Translations under genes and position numbers: made by a program | Shown here: one piece after another, positions 1-8,091 of the stretch | How the letters are laid out: each line of letters starts with the position of its first letter | How positions within the stretch are numbered: the stretch's first letter is position 1 | Notes under the pieces: generated by a model | What the model saw: the letters and a program-made list of their open reading frames with translations, nothing else | The model's database searches: none | Told to the model about the DNA's origin: nothing | Assembly: GCA_030430575.1 (NCBI GenBank) | Contig: JAUIKF010000005.1 | Span: 62,001 to 126,000, forward strand | DNA from: Bacteroidia bacterium | Lineage (GTDB): Bacteria > Bacteroidota > Bacteroidia > J057 | DNA length: 64,000 nt | Reading direction: 5' to 3'

Positions 1-28
1 TTATAGATGATTAATTGATTGATTATTG

Positions 29-730
29 ATGAAAGAATTGATTCAACAGACCAAATGGCAGTTTGTTCTCCTTGCGAGGAACAATATCATTACGATCAGC
101 TTGATCGTCACGGTAATGTATGCCGGGCTATTTTGGCTCCTAAAAGGCTTGCCAAATATGGATAAGTTCTTGACTTTGATGATCTTCAATGATCCTGCGA
201 TCATTGGGCTGTTTTTTGCGGGAATCAGCCTGATTGTAGAACGTAAGCAGCAAGTGCTTTCGGCCCTATTTGTAACGCCTATTAATCATCATATTTTATT
301 GATCGCCAGGGTGTTGGCGCTGTCAATTATCGGGTGGGCATGTGCGTTGGGAATGGGTATATCAGCTTTAGGCATTTCTTTTAATCTATTGCACTTTTCG
401 CTCGGCGTCTTTGGAATTTGCATATTATCGTGTCTGGTGGGGATCTACCTCGTGTGTTATACAACTGAGGTGATGTCCATGGTGCTGCTTTCCATTCCCG
501 TCCTCCTCTTCTTTTTCAATCTACCCTTTCTCAACTATTTCGAACTGACCCATATCAGTTGGTTTAATCTATTGCCTTCCCAAGGGGGGATCAGCTTACT
601 AGATCATTCTTATGGCGTGAATCCCCAAACGATGGCCATCAGTTGGGGCTATATTTCTCTGGCCATTTGGATCCCTATTGTGTACACGTTGGTCTTTCGG
701 ACATTTATGGCGAAATTGGTAAACGTTTAA
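29..730 (+). CDS. ABC-2 type transporter permease (first of a pair)
   Basis: A protein of about 233 aa made almost entirely of hydrophobic segments (about six), with a short charged N-terminus and a charged loop (VERKQQ) after the second segment, as in ABC-2 type permeases that export drugs or lipids. It should sit in the inner membrane and pair with an ATPase. None is seen downstream, so the ATPase probably lies just before the window. The ATG at 29 is preferred; an in-frame TTG directly precedes it at 26. A second, dissimilar permease follows in the same direction 126 bp later, which suggests a heterodimeric membrane part. The family is assigned from topology and context, and the substrate cannot be read from the sequence. 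Confidence 0.72.
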   Translation: MKELIQQTKWQFVLLARNNIITISLIVTVMYAGLFWLLKGLPNMDKFLTLMIFNDPAIIGLFFAGISLIVERKQQVLSALFVTPINHHILLIARVLALSIIGWACALGMGISALGISFNLLHFSLGVFGICILSCLVGIYLVCYTTEVMSMVLLSIPVLLFFFNLPFLNYFELTHISWFNLLPSQGGISLLDHSYGVNPQTMAISWGYISLAIWIPIVYTLVFRTFMAKLVNV

Positions 731-856
731 TTAGGGATTGATCCATTAGGAAAGCTTCAAAAATAAATGAGACCATTTCAGTTTGTAAGATCCTGATAGT
801 CAGTAATTAGTTTGAATTTGAGCTTGAATTTGATTTTGAACTTTTCCTTAGTGATT

Positions 857-1567
857 ATGAAACAACTCATACGTCTTTCCGTCAGTGACTTTAAACTCAT
901 CTTTCGGGATGCTTCTTTACGGACGTTTTTGTTTTTGCCTATACTGATTTTTGTCGTGGTTATCGTCGTGTTGCCCTTAGTCAAGAATAAATTCGAAGTA
1001 GTAGCTGAATATATTCCGTTTGTCTTGATCGTGGCGACGATTGAGGTGACCCAAATGTTTGGGTTTATCTACGCAGTGATGTTGATAGAAGAAAAAGAGA
1101 TGGGTGTCTCCCATGTCTATGGCGTCTTGCCTATTTCCAAGATGGGCTTTTCCCTGATGCGACAAGTCATCCCCGTCCTGATCACCATCCTGATCACATG
1201 GGCCTTGCTCATGACTCAACCCTTTTACAACCTCCCATTCCTATCAACCTTAGGCTTTTCCATGCTCTCGGGTCTCATCGTACCTCCGTATGCGTTGGGG
1301 GTTTCGATTTTGTGTAAAAACAAAATGGAAGGCTTGATTTGGGTAAAAGTCTTTAACCTCATTGTTGTAATTCCTGTCATCGCCTTTTTTATCCCTCCAT
1401 CCTATACCTTTTTATTCACCATTTTGCCTACTCATTGGGCATTTCAAGGGCTGAATCATTTGATTCTGGGCGAGGCATTTTTACTAGAATTGGGCATTGG
1501 AACTGTTTTTCTCATCGCATTAACTGCTTTGACGGCAAGGCTATTTGTACAGCGGCATTATGCTTAG
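857..1567 (+). CDS. ABC-2 type transporter permease (second of a pair)
   Basis: About 236 aa with six predicted membrane segments and the charged EEKEMG loop after the second, the layout of fluoroquinolone-export-like ABC-2 permeases. I start it at the ATG at 857 (MKQLIRLSVSDFK). The frame is open back to 812, but that stretch is encoded by a low-complexity 'ttgaatttgagc' word repeat and looks non-coding. It probably forms the membrane part of an exporter with the preceding gene. The stop codon at 1565-1567 shares its last base with the first base of a GC-rich palindromic repeat array. Confidence 0.72.
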   Translation: MKQLIRLSVSDFKLIFRDASLRTFLFLPILIFVVVIVVLPLVKNKFEVVAEYIPFVLIVATIEVTQMFGFIYAVMLIEEKEMGVSHVYGVLPISKMGFSLMRQVIPVLITILITWALLMTQPFYNLPFLSTLGFSMLSGLIVPPYALGVSILCKNKMEGLIWVKVFNLIVVIPVIAFFIPPSYTFLFTILPTHWAFQGLNHLILGEAFLLELGIGTVFLIALTALTARLFVQRHYA

Positions 1568-1768
1568 AGACCGCTCGCTTCGCTCGCTGCGAGAGGCGAG
1601 ATCGTTCGCGTCTTCGACACTCACTGCGAGATCGCTCGAAGACTCGCTACAAGACTAAAAGGCAAAGGCTTCTCTTGTCTGACAGCAAGACGAGTCTTCG
1701 AGTCGAGCGGTCTCTTGTCTGACAGTGAGCGCCAGCGAACGATCTGACAGCGACCGCAGGGAGCGGTC
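1567..1768. repeat. GC-rich palindromic array, copy A
   Basis: The stretch opens with GAGACCGCTCG and closes with GAGCGGTCTC. Between these are several forward half-units of the type GAGAYCGYTCGxxGAAGACTCG, a centre reading GACTAAAAGGCAAAG...CTCTTGTCTGACAG, and reverse-complement half-units joined by TCTGACAG. The same architecture occurs at 6870-7158 and 20023-20470. It lies between a plus-strand stop and a minus-strand stop, so one possible job is a bidirectional terminator. I see no gene in it; short open frames here are by-products of the repeat. Confidence 0.8.
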
Positions 1769-2995
1769 TCACTCCTTCAACTCCACAAACCACGACTGCG
1801 CCGCGACCAAACTCGGCAAGGCACAGTCATAATGCCCCATACGCGTACCGAGAATCACATCCGGCTGGATCAGCGATACATCCGTGAAGCCATTGGCCTG
1901 GAACTGTGCCAAAGTGATATGGCTATTCTCCGGGGAGACTTCCATGTCTCCTTCACAGTGGAAAATGCGCATCTGCGCCTTTGGCGTCCAGTCGTACAGG
2001 TCGTTCTCAATCAGTGCCGCACGCAAGGGGTGATCAGGATTATTGATATAATCATTGAGTACATCAGGACGCAACATCTGCTTAGGGATGGCAGGTAGCT
2101 GCTGATCAATCTCACCAGTTGAACGAGTTCCGTCAAACAATGGGGGGATGGTCACATCATAAGGCGATGCAAAATAATCTGAAGGACTGCTATAGAGGTC
2201 GTAAATCGCATTATATCCGAGCAACATAAACGGTAAATAACTGGGCACCACATAAGGCTCATCTCTGAGCATGATCTCTGCCATGACGCCAGACAGGCTA
2301 TAAGGCCCCGCCATCGGCGCCGCCGCTGTCAGCATGAATTCGTCCGCATGTTGTTCTTCCAAGGCCTTGTGCAAAGCCATCGTCGCATGGCCGCCCTGAG
2401 AATAGCCCGTGATAAAGAGTTGATCATTGAGAGCGAGGCTGATGGAGTCCGCCAGATGGCGCGCGGCGCGTAGCAGGTCCACCGCAGCATTGGCTTCGGT
2501 CGCCGAATGTACATAGGGATGAGGTCCCTCACTGTCTCCCAGCCCGAGGTAGTCGGGCAGGCAGGCCAAAAAGCCTTTGCCCCCCATAATCATTCCTACA
2601 AGCGCTTCCCCCGACTGCTCAAATCCCCTGGAAGGAACCCGTTCCTTTTGACTGATCGTACCATGCTGGTAGCTGAAGAGCGGCGCTGCCTGGTCGAGGT
2701 TTTTGGGCACGGCCACGCCACCAGATGCCTGGACGATATTGCCTTTGGCATCATGGGTAAGGTAAATGAGTTTTACATAATCTACGCCATTCTCAGGAGC
2801 CATTTGCGCAGCAAATACGCTCGGAACTTCCTGATCTATAGCTGCTTGCAGTTCAGCTTGTGTATAGGATTTTACCAAAACCGCCTGCACCAAATCCCCG
2901 CGTGCTGGCAATACTTCAGGAGGCAGAGGAATCACAGGTTCATTACAAGCACTGAGAAAGACGAGGATTGAGAGGAAATAGAGGAGATGTTTCAT
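1769..2995 (-). CDS. Secreted lipase-like alpha/beta hydrolase lipoprotein
   Basis: About 408 aa. The N-terminus MKHLLYFLSILVFLSAC is a lipoprotein signal with the lipobox LSAC, so the protein should be anchored in a membrane with its catalytic part outside the cytoplasm. The nucleophile elbow GYSQGG lies near residue 198. A candidate acid (CEGDMEVSP) and histidine (GTRMGHYDCALP) follow near the C-terminus, an order matching secretory-lipase/esterase-like alpha/beta hydrolases. I start at 2995 because the frame upstream to 3118 runs through a word repeat and into the previous gene. The substrate is unknown; an ester or lipid is likely. Confidence 0.8.
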   Translation of the reverse strand: MKHLLYFLSILVFLSACNEPVIPLPPEVLPARGDLVQAVLVKSYTQAELQAAIDQEVPSVFAAQMAPENGVDYVKLIYLTHDAKGNIVQASGGVAVPKNLDQAAPLFSYQHGTISQKERVPSRGFEQSGEALVGMIMGGKGFLACLPDYLGLGDSEGPHPYVHSATEANAAVDLLRAARHLADSISLALNDQLFITGYSQGGHATMALHKALEEQHADEFMLTAAAPMAGPYSLSGVMAEIMLRDEPYVVPSYLPFMLLGYNAIYDLYSSPSDYFASPYDVTIPPLFDGTRSTGEIDQQLPAIPKQMLRPDVLNDYINNPDHPLRAALIENDLYDWTPKAQMRIFHCEGDMEVSPENSHITLAQFQANGFTDVSLIQPDVILGTRMGHYDCALPSLVAAQSWFVELKE

Positions 2996-2999
2996 AGGA

Positions 3000-3123
3000 A
3001 GAGAATGATAGGATGAGAGAATGATGGGATGATAGAATGGAATGAATAGGGGATTAAATGTACAAGATGTAAATGAAATGAAGCGACTATTCTCTCCTTC
3101 ACTCATTCTCTCCTTCACTCATT
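3000..3123. repeat. Low-complexity word repeats and 16-bp direct repeat
   Basis: From 3000 to about 3050 the word 'gaatgataggatgaga' recurs with small changes. From about 3089 to 3123 the 16-bp string ctctccttcactcatt occurs twice in tandem, the second copy encoding the last residues of the DUF3109 gene. The repeat creates a spurious upstream ATG for the lipase frame. Confidence 0.7.
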
Positions 3124-3710
3124 GCCTTCACCACCGCATCTAGCTGTTCGTAGAATGCTGTACCGTATTTACGCGTGATTGCTTCTTTCAAAAATTGGTA
3201 GATTCTTACTTGCCCTACTTTCCCCAACTCACAAGCTGGGTCACAAATGTCCCACCGGTCATAATTGACGGCTTGCATAAAGTCATTCTCCGTGATTCGG
3301 ATAGGATAGAGATGGCAGGAGATCGGTTTTTTGAAGGGAATCTTTCCGTCAATATGGGCTTGTTCGATGCCGCAGAGGGCTATTCCGCTATCGGAGAAAG
3401 TGACATAAGCACACTCTGCTCCATCCACCAACGGGGTCGAATAGTCCCCCGTAAAGTCCTTGACCCAAGTGCCTTGGGCTTCAATTGCCTGGCGCCCTTC
3501 GGGCCGCAGATAGGGTTCTACCACCGGATAGATGTCCTCCAGCACCTGACGCTCACCGTTTTCCAACGGTGCGCCCAAGTCGCCCTCGATACAGCAGGCC
3601 CCCTTGCATTTGGCAATATCACAGGCAAAAAACTGATCCGTAACTTCTCGACTGACCATCACCTCACCGATGAGAATAGGGCTGCTGTAATTCTTGTCTT
3701 TCATGGTCAA
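3099..3710 (-). CDS. DUF3109 family cysteine-rich protein
   Basis: 203 aa with the clustered cysteines of the DUF3109 family: CDIAKCKGACC near residues 29-39, CHLYPIRI near 131 and CDPACELG near 155. These suggest a bound metal or iron-sulfur centre, but no activity is established that I can cite from sequence. The start ATGACCATG overlaps the stop of the upstream amidohydrolase by 4 bp, so the two are probably translationally coupled. The last codons fall in a 16-bp direct repeat (MSEGENE), so the C-terminus may have been altered by slippage. Confidence 0.8.
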   Translation of the reverse strand: MTMKDKNYSSPILIGEVMVSREVTDQFFACDIAKCKGACCIEGDLGAPLENGERQVLEDIYPVVEPYLRPEGRQAIEAQGTWVKDFTGDYSTPLVDGAECAYVTFSDSGIALCGIEQAHIDGKIPFKKPISCHLYPIRITENDFMQAVNYDRWDICDPACELGKVGQVRIYQFLKEAITRKYGTAFYEQLDAVVKAMSEGENE

Positions 3711-4861
3711 AATAACTTCCTGACAGTACTATTAGGCGTAAGTTTAAGGGTGTTTTTTTCAATATGCTCGATTAGGTTAACCCCGCATTTTTCCCCTTCC
3801 ACAAACTTACCAAATTTATGGGAGACCTGTAGGGCATCGGCGCCCTTGGTACAGAGCCAGTTGAGTTGGGTCAGGAGGTCGATTCGGGGGAAATGGGTTT
3901 GAATACATTTCAGTTCTTCGAGCATCCGCAAGTCGTGATTGCTGGCGAGGCTATCAGTGCCAATACAGATGCGGTCTGTATGCTGCATGAGCATGGGAAT
4001 ATTGGGCAGGCGCTTATGCAGGTACTGATTGGAACGTGGACAAATACAGAGGTAAGCCAAGGGAAATTCCCGTAGAAGGTCCTCCAGCTCCGCCTCTTTC
4101 ACTTCTGTCATGTGCACCATGAGTACAGGCTGGGTTCGGGCCATTCCTTTCATCAAATAAGCCGCCGGATTCTCCTCGGCAGTTGACGGAAGAGGTAACC
4201 CCATGGACTCATAAAATGCCAGGAATGGCCCTCCTCCTTGCTCGAAGAGCATGCGCTCGGCCTCTGACTCGAGCAAATGGAGCGAATACAGTTCGCTTCC
4301 TGATTGGTAGACAAGGTCTCTGAGTTGGGAAGAGACGGAGTAGGGAGCGTGTAAGGTAAGGGAATGGGGCAGCTCTTCAAAGGACTCTGCTAGCGATTTC
4401 CCTTCCTTCAAAATAGTTTCCGCTTTTTCCCCAATTACCCCTAACAATTCGATAAAACTACGGGTGTATAAAGGCGAGAAGTCTTGTTTGAAGGAGACCG
4501 ATTCTGCTGTGTTGCAAATATCGCCCACCGCCACGGTCCCCGTGAAATACAATTCTCGGATGCTATCAAAAATAGCCTGATGGATCTGTGCTTTATCGAG
4601 GGCATTACGCTGGGTGATGACTTGCTGGATAAAGCCCGTCATGCCCAATCCGGTAGGTACCTTGCCCCGCAAGGCAGAAAGCTCCAAATGACAATGTGCG
4701 TTGATAAAACCTGGACAGATGATGCCTTCATACCGGATGGGTTGATCATCTACTTGTAGGGGACGTAGCGCGTGGACCACCCCTTGGCGATCTACCTCTA
4801 TACAATGATGGGTCAAAAAATCACGAGGACTATAGATATAGTCAGCCGTTAAGCAATCCAT
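3707..4861 (-). CDS. Amidohydrolase family deaminase (ATZ/TRZ type)
   Basis: 384 aa with the metal-site motifs of zinc amidohydrolases: NAHCHLEL near residue 55 (HxH), further histidines in YSLHLLESEAE and MVHMTEVKEAE, and the acid in GTDSLASN near residue 305. Close relatives in Bacteroidota include aminodeoxyfutalosine deaminases of the futalosine menaquinone route, so that is a reasonable guess, but other purine or aminohydrolase substrates are possible. It is predicted to be cytoplasmic, since no signal is seen. It is first in a tight minus-strand pair with the DUF3109 gene. Confidence 0.75.
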   Translation of the reverse strand: MDCLTADYIYSPRDFLTHHCIEVDRQGVVHALRPLQVDDQPIRYEGIICPGFINAHCHLELSALRGKVPTGLGMTGFIQQVITQRNALDKAQIHQAIFDSIRELYFTGTVAVGDICNTAESVSFKQDFSPLYTRSFIELLGVIGEKAETILKEGKSLAESFEELPHSLTLHAPYSVSSQLRDLVYQSGSELYSLHLLESEAERMLFEQGGGPFLAFYESMGLPLPSTAEENPAAYLMKGMARTQPVLMVHMTEVKEAELEDLLREFPLAYLCICPRSNQYLHKRLPNIPMLMQHTDRICIGTDSLASNHDLRMLEELKCIQTHFPRIDLLTQLNWLCTKGADALQVSHKFGKFVEGEKCGVNLIEHIEKNTLKLTPNSTVRKLF

Positions 4862-5112
4862 GGGTAGGTGTTGGAATTACAGGCAATGGAATTATTAACA
4901 ATAATTCCTCAAAAATGTGAAATACTATATGGCCGGGCAATCTATTTCAGCAAGGGGGAAGATACTATTTTTTGTTAAAGTTTTCAGCGATGCAACCATT
5001 TAGCGGCAAATACATTCCATGATTAAACATCCTTCTACGTAAAAACAAGGATTTTCTGTACCTTTAGGCCCGATTCGGGATTTCATTGTTCACCTTTTTA
5101 CCCTTCTCTTGT

Positions 5113-5721
5113 ATGAAAGCGCTTATCCTATCCCTGGGCTTATTGGCTGCCAGCCTGTCCGTCACCTTCGCCCAGCGTGTCAAGCAGCAAATCAGCGACC
5201 AGGCATGTACCTGCATCGAGCGCATCACTCCCGGAAAGGCCGTGGAGGTGGAACAAGAGATTTCGGACTGTATTCAGGAAGCATTAGTTAACAATATGAA
5301 AGCCCTCGCCAATGAGGCTGGGGTAAAAGAATCAGCATTTAATGGAGAAAAAGGCCAGGAAGTGGGACAGGAAATTGGGGTAATGCTCGCGACGGATTGC
5401 CGTGAATTTCGTAACCTCATGCGTCAAGTCCGTGCTGAGAAGGAAGAGAAAGCTCGCCTTGAAGCAGCCAAGGTCACGCAACTCCGAGGCAAACTGAAAA
5501 GAATCAAAGGAAAGCCCTTTACTTATGTCATCTTCAAAGACAATTTTAAACGCACCCACGAACTCCTCCTATTGAAGGAATTTGAAGGCGTATCAGAATT
5601 ACTCAATAATTTCAAAAAGCTCAAAAAACGCAAAGTTACCCTCGTCTGGCAGACCACCCGTGTCTACAATGGTTCAGAAGGAGAGTTTGTTGAGGTAAAG
5701 GAATTGATTGGGATGAAATGA
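5113..5721 (+). CDS. Small secreted protein of unknown function
   Basis: About 202 aa. The ATG at 5113 gives a clean signal peptide (MKALILSLGLLAASLSVTFAQ). A frame open from 5086 would place extra residues before it. The mature part begins with paired cysteines (ACTCIERI and SDCIQEA), followed by a charged helical stretch around residues 115-140 and a basic C-terminal domain that may be a small beta-barrel. I do not recognise a family. A possible -7 element TACCTTTA lies at 5059. A strong 19-bp inverted repeat follows the stop, so it is probably monocistronic. Confidence 0.7.
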   Translation: MKALILSLGLLAASLSVTFAQRVKQQISDQACTCIERITPGKAVEVEQEISDCIQEALVNNMKALANEAGVKESAFNGEKGQEVGQEIGVMLATDCREFRNLMRQVRAEKEEKARLEAAKVTQLRGKLKRIKGKPFTYVIFKDNFKRTHELLLLKEFEGVSELLNNFKKLKKRKVTLVWQTTRVYNGSEGEFVEVKELIGMK

Positions 5722-5724
5722 AGA

Positions 5725-5805
5725 ATGTTCTAGGTTCTAGGTTCTATGTTCGGTGTTCTAAGTTGAGACTGGAACTGAGGGACTAAAACCTAGAACCTAG
5801 AACAT
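5725..5805. terminator. 19-bp perfect inverted repeat made of 'ttctaggttctag' words
   Basis: Arms at 5725-5743 (ATGTTCTAGGTTCTAGGTT) and 5787-5805 are exact reverse complements. Further partial copies of the word (cctagaacataaaac, tagaacatagaacat) continue to 5828, just before the rlmN start. The position directly after a stop codon suggests a transcript-end hairpin. Related words occur at 16628-16662, 19736-19803 and 63205-63246. Confidence 0.65.
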
Positions 5806-5831
5806 AAAACCTAGAACATAGAACATAATCA

Positions 5832-6869
5832 TTGAACTCTCTCCGCGACATCCGCGCTCTTACCAAAGCGCAATTGCAAGACAGCCTCACCGAGATGGGG
5901 GAAAAGCGCTTTCGCGCGGACCAGGTCCATGACTGGTTGTGGAAGAAGCACGCTACTTCCTTTGACGAGATGCTCAACCTGAGCAAGGCCCTACGCGAGC
6001 GCCTTCAGGCGTCTTTTACCCTCAAAAAAGTAAACATAGACGATGTCCAAGTCAGCCGTGACGGGACGCGGAAATATGGTTTTCTCCTCCCTGGCGGCCA
6101 GCAAGTGGAAGGGGTCCTCATCCCTACGCCGAAGCGGATCACTGCGTGTATCTCCTCCCAAGCGGGTTGCTCGCTGGATTGTCATTTCTGTGCGACGGGC
6201 CTGCTTGACCTCAAGCACAACCTCCACCATTACGAGATCTACGATCAGGTACAGATCCTCCAGCGCGAAGCGCAGGAGCACTTTGGCCGTAACCTCACGA
6301 ATCTTGTCTACATGGGCATGGGGGAACCCCTACTCAACTACCGCAATGTCATGCGGTCTATCGATATGATCACCACAGACGAGGGACTAGGGATGTCTGC
6401 GCGTCGGATCACCGTCTCCACCTCTGGCATTGCGAAGATGATCAAGAAGCTCGGCGACGACGAAGCCCGCTTCGAATTTGCCCTATCGCTGCACGCTGCC
6501 AATGACGAGACGCGCAGCCAGATCATGCCGATCAATGATTCCAACAACCTGGAGAGCCTCAAAGAGGCTTTGATCTATTTCTATGAAAAAACAGGCACCC
6601 GCGTCACCCTCGAATATTGCATCTTCAAAGATGTCAACGACAGCCTTACGGCTGCACGGGAATTAGCGGACTTCAGCCGTGTCATCCCCACCAAGGTCAA
6701 CATCATCGAGTACAACCCTTTTCCCGAATCCAATTTCATAAACACGACCGCAGCGCGCATGAATGCTTTCACGCAGTACCTTGAAGACCAGAAGGTGATT
6801 GTCAATGTCCGTCGCAGTCGTGGCCGCGACATCGATGGTGGCTGCGGCCAGTTGGCGCTAAGGCGGTAG
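5832..6869 (+). CDS. rlmN: 23S rRNA (adenine2503-C2)-methyltransferase RlmN
   Basis: 345 aa, the normal length for this dual-specificity radical SAM methyltransferase, which methylates A2503 of 23S rRNA (and A37 of some tRNAs). The radical SAM cluster motif CxxxCxxC is seen in AGCSLDCHFCATG, followed by VYMGMGEPLLNY. The C-terminal catalytic cysteine lies in DGGCGQLA close to the end. The start is a TTG at 5832 (NSLRDIRALTKAQL); no ATG fits the family's N-terminus. The TAG stop at 6867-6869 is followed at the next base by a GC-rich palindromic array. Confidence 0.95.
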   Translation: MNSLRDIRALTKAQLQDSLTEMGEKRFRADQVHDWLWKKHATSFDEMLNLSKALRERLQASFTLKKVNIDDVQVSRDGTRKYGFLLPGGQQVEGVLIPTPKRITACISSQAGCSLDCHFCATGLLDLKHNLHHYEIYDQVQILQREAQEHFGRNLTNLVYMGMGEPLLNYRNVMRSIDMITTDEGLGMSARRITVSTSGIAKMIKKLGDDEARFEFALSLHAANDETRSQIMPINDSNNLESLKEALIYFYEKTGTRVTLEYCIFKDVNDSLTAARELADFSRVIPTKVNIIEYNPFPESNFINTTAARMNAFTQYLEDQKVIVNVRRSRGRDIDGGCGQLALRR

Positions 6870-7158
6870 GAGACCGTTCGGGCCGAAGACGGCCCTCACT
6901 GCGAGATCGTTCGGCCTTTAGGCCTCACTGCGAGACCGCTCAGGCTGAAGACAGCCTTCGCTACGAGATCGCTCGAAGACTCGCTGCGAGACTAAAGGCA
7001 GGTTGAAAATGAGAACAAAGAAGTCTCTTGTCTCGAAGCGAGGCGAGTCTTCGAGCCGAGCGGTCTCGCAGTGAGTGCCGAAGGCGCGAACGATCCCGCA
7101 GCGAGTCCGCAGGGCGAGCGATCTCGTAGTGAGGTGAGTCTTCGAGCCGAACGGTCTC
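6870..7158. repeat. GC-rich palindromic array, copy B
   Basis: The array starts at the base after the rlmN stop with GAGACCGTTCGG and ends at 7158 with the exact reverse complement CCGAACGGTCTC. Inside are forward half-units (GCGAGAYCGYTCGG..GAAGACxxCC) up to about 6993, an AT-richer centre (GACTAAAGGCAGGTTGAAAATG...), then reverse half-units up to 7158. It fills most of the 357-bp gap between rlmN and adk. Long open frames on the minus strand here are arginine/serine-rich repeat translations, not genes. Confidence 0.85.
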
Positions 7159-7190
7159 AGTACGGTCTTTTTCCCTCTTGAATTTTTCAT

Positions 7191-7198
7191 TACTTTTG
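7191..7198 (+). promoter_or_regulatory. Candidate Bacteroidota -7 element for adk
   Basis: TACTTTTG matches TAnnTTTG exactly and lies 28 bp before the adk ATG. No good TTTG -33 box is seen at the usual spacing. It sits just after the palindromic array, so adk would not depend on read-through from rlmN. Confidence 0.5.
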
Positions 7199-7226
7199 AA
7201 CTTTCTGTCAATAAGCTTCAAACTTA

Positions 7227-7799
7227 ATGCTCAATCTAGTACTATTTGGCCCTCCAGGCGCAGGCAAAGGCACCCAGTCTGCCCTCATCATTGATCAGTA
7301 TCAATTGGTGCATCTATCTACGGGTGACATGTTGCGCGCGGAGCGCGCCTCTGGCTCTGAACTGGGGCAGCGCGTACAAGCTATAATGGATGCTGGTCAG
7401 CTCGTCTCTGACGAGATCGTCATTGAACTCATCAGTAAGCGCCTCGACGCCAACCCAGACGCTAAAGGCTTCATCTTTGATGGGTTTCCTCGCACGGTGG
7501 CGCAAGCAGAGGCATTGGATCAGATGCTTACGTCAAAAGGCACAGCCATTTCCTGTATGGTAAGTCTTATCGTTCCAGACCAGGAGTTGGTGGACCGTCT
7601 CGTAAAGCGCGGCCTAGAAAGTGGCCGTACAGATGACAATGCCGAGACTGCTTGGAAGCGAATCGCTGAGTATAATGAAAAAACCCTTCCCGTTGCGAGC
7701 TATTACCAAGGTCAGGGAAAACTACATGAAGTAGATGGGGTAGGGGAGATTCCCGAAATTTTTTCACGAATAGATGGCGTGTTGGCTAGCTATAGCTAA
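7227..7799 (+). CDS. adk: Adenylate kinase
   Basis: 190 aa, the short form without a zinc-finger lid. It interconverts ATP plus AMP with two ADP in the cytoplasm. The P-loop [10 protein letters not shown] lies near residues 8-17, the AMP-binding STGDMLR near 31-37, and [12 protein letters not shown] near 86-97. A lid arginine segment ([12 protein letters not shown]) follows near 128-139. The ATG at 7227 places the P-loop at the expected distance. It lies between two repeat elements and appears to be transcribed alone. Confidence 0.95.
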   Translation: MLNLVLFGPPGAGKGTQSALIIDQYQLVHLSTGDMLRAERASGSELGQRVQAIMDAGQLVSDEIVIELISKRLDANPDAKGFIFDGFPRTVAQAEALDQMLTSKGTAISCMVSLIVPDQELVDRLVKRGLESGRTDDNAETAWKRIAEYNEKTLPVASYYQGQGKLHEVDGVGEIPEIFSRIDGVLASYS

Positions 7800-7844
7800 A
7801 TACATTGTAAATTAAGTTTCTAGTTATTTCATAACAACGTAGTT

Positions 7845-7986
7845 GTCATTTCGACCAACGGGAGAAATCTAAAATGCCCTTTTGAGTGGTTTTTTCCAGG
7901 CTTCTAGACCACACTGTTAGATTTCTCCTCGAAGACTCGTCGAAATGACCTTTTGAAAAAGGTATGAAAACTTTTTACACACGATA
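7845..7986. repeat. REP-like hairpin element with a TTTTTACACACGATA tail
   Basis: The left arm at 7845-7870 (GTCATTTCGACCAACGGGAG and on) pairs with the right arm at 7917-7949 (...CTCGTCGAAATGAC), giving an imperfect hairpin of a type common between genes in Bacteroidota. After 22 further bases comes TTTTTACACACGATA at 7972-7986, which is identical to the tail of a different hairpin at 61889-62018. It lies downstream of adk and could end its transcript. Confidence 0.65.
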
Positions 7987-8004
7987 CTAAAGCCCATCGG
8001 AAGT

Positions 8005-8086
8005 TCAAACTCAAACTCAAACTCAAAGTATATTATTGAACTTGAACTTGAACTTGAACTTGAACTTGAACTTGAACTTGAACTTC
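8005..8086. repeat. Hexamer tandem repeat (TTGAAC)8 with facing partner words
   Basis: Eight exact TTGAAC units run from 8036 to 8083. They are preceded at about 8005-8027 by 'caaactcaaactcaaactcaaa', which can pair imperfectly with the hexamers. It ends 6 bp before the stop of the minus-strand subtilase gene, so it lies in the convergent gap between adk and that gene. Copy number is likely to vary by slippage. Confidence 0.8.
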
Positions 8087-8091
8087 TCTTC

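Noticed and set aside
812-856. Extended N-terminus of the second ABC-2 permease
   Set aside because: The codons come from a repetitive 'ttgaatttgagc' tract; the ATG at 857 gives a standard permease N-terminus.
2996-3118. Extended N-terminus of the lipase-like gene
   Set aside because: It runs through a word repeat and into the DUF3109 gene; the ATG at 2995 gives a clean lipoprotein signal.
6918-7221. Two overlapping minus-strand open frames rich in Arg/Ser between rlmN and adk
   Set aside because: They are translations of the palindromic array in two frames, with repeated residue patterns such as RSRLRHSLRDRS and no coding signal.
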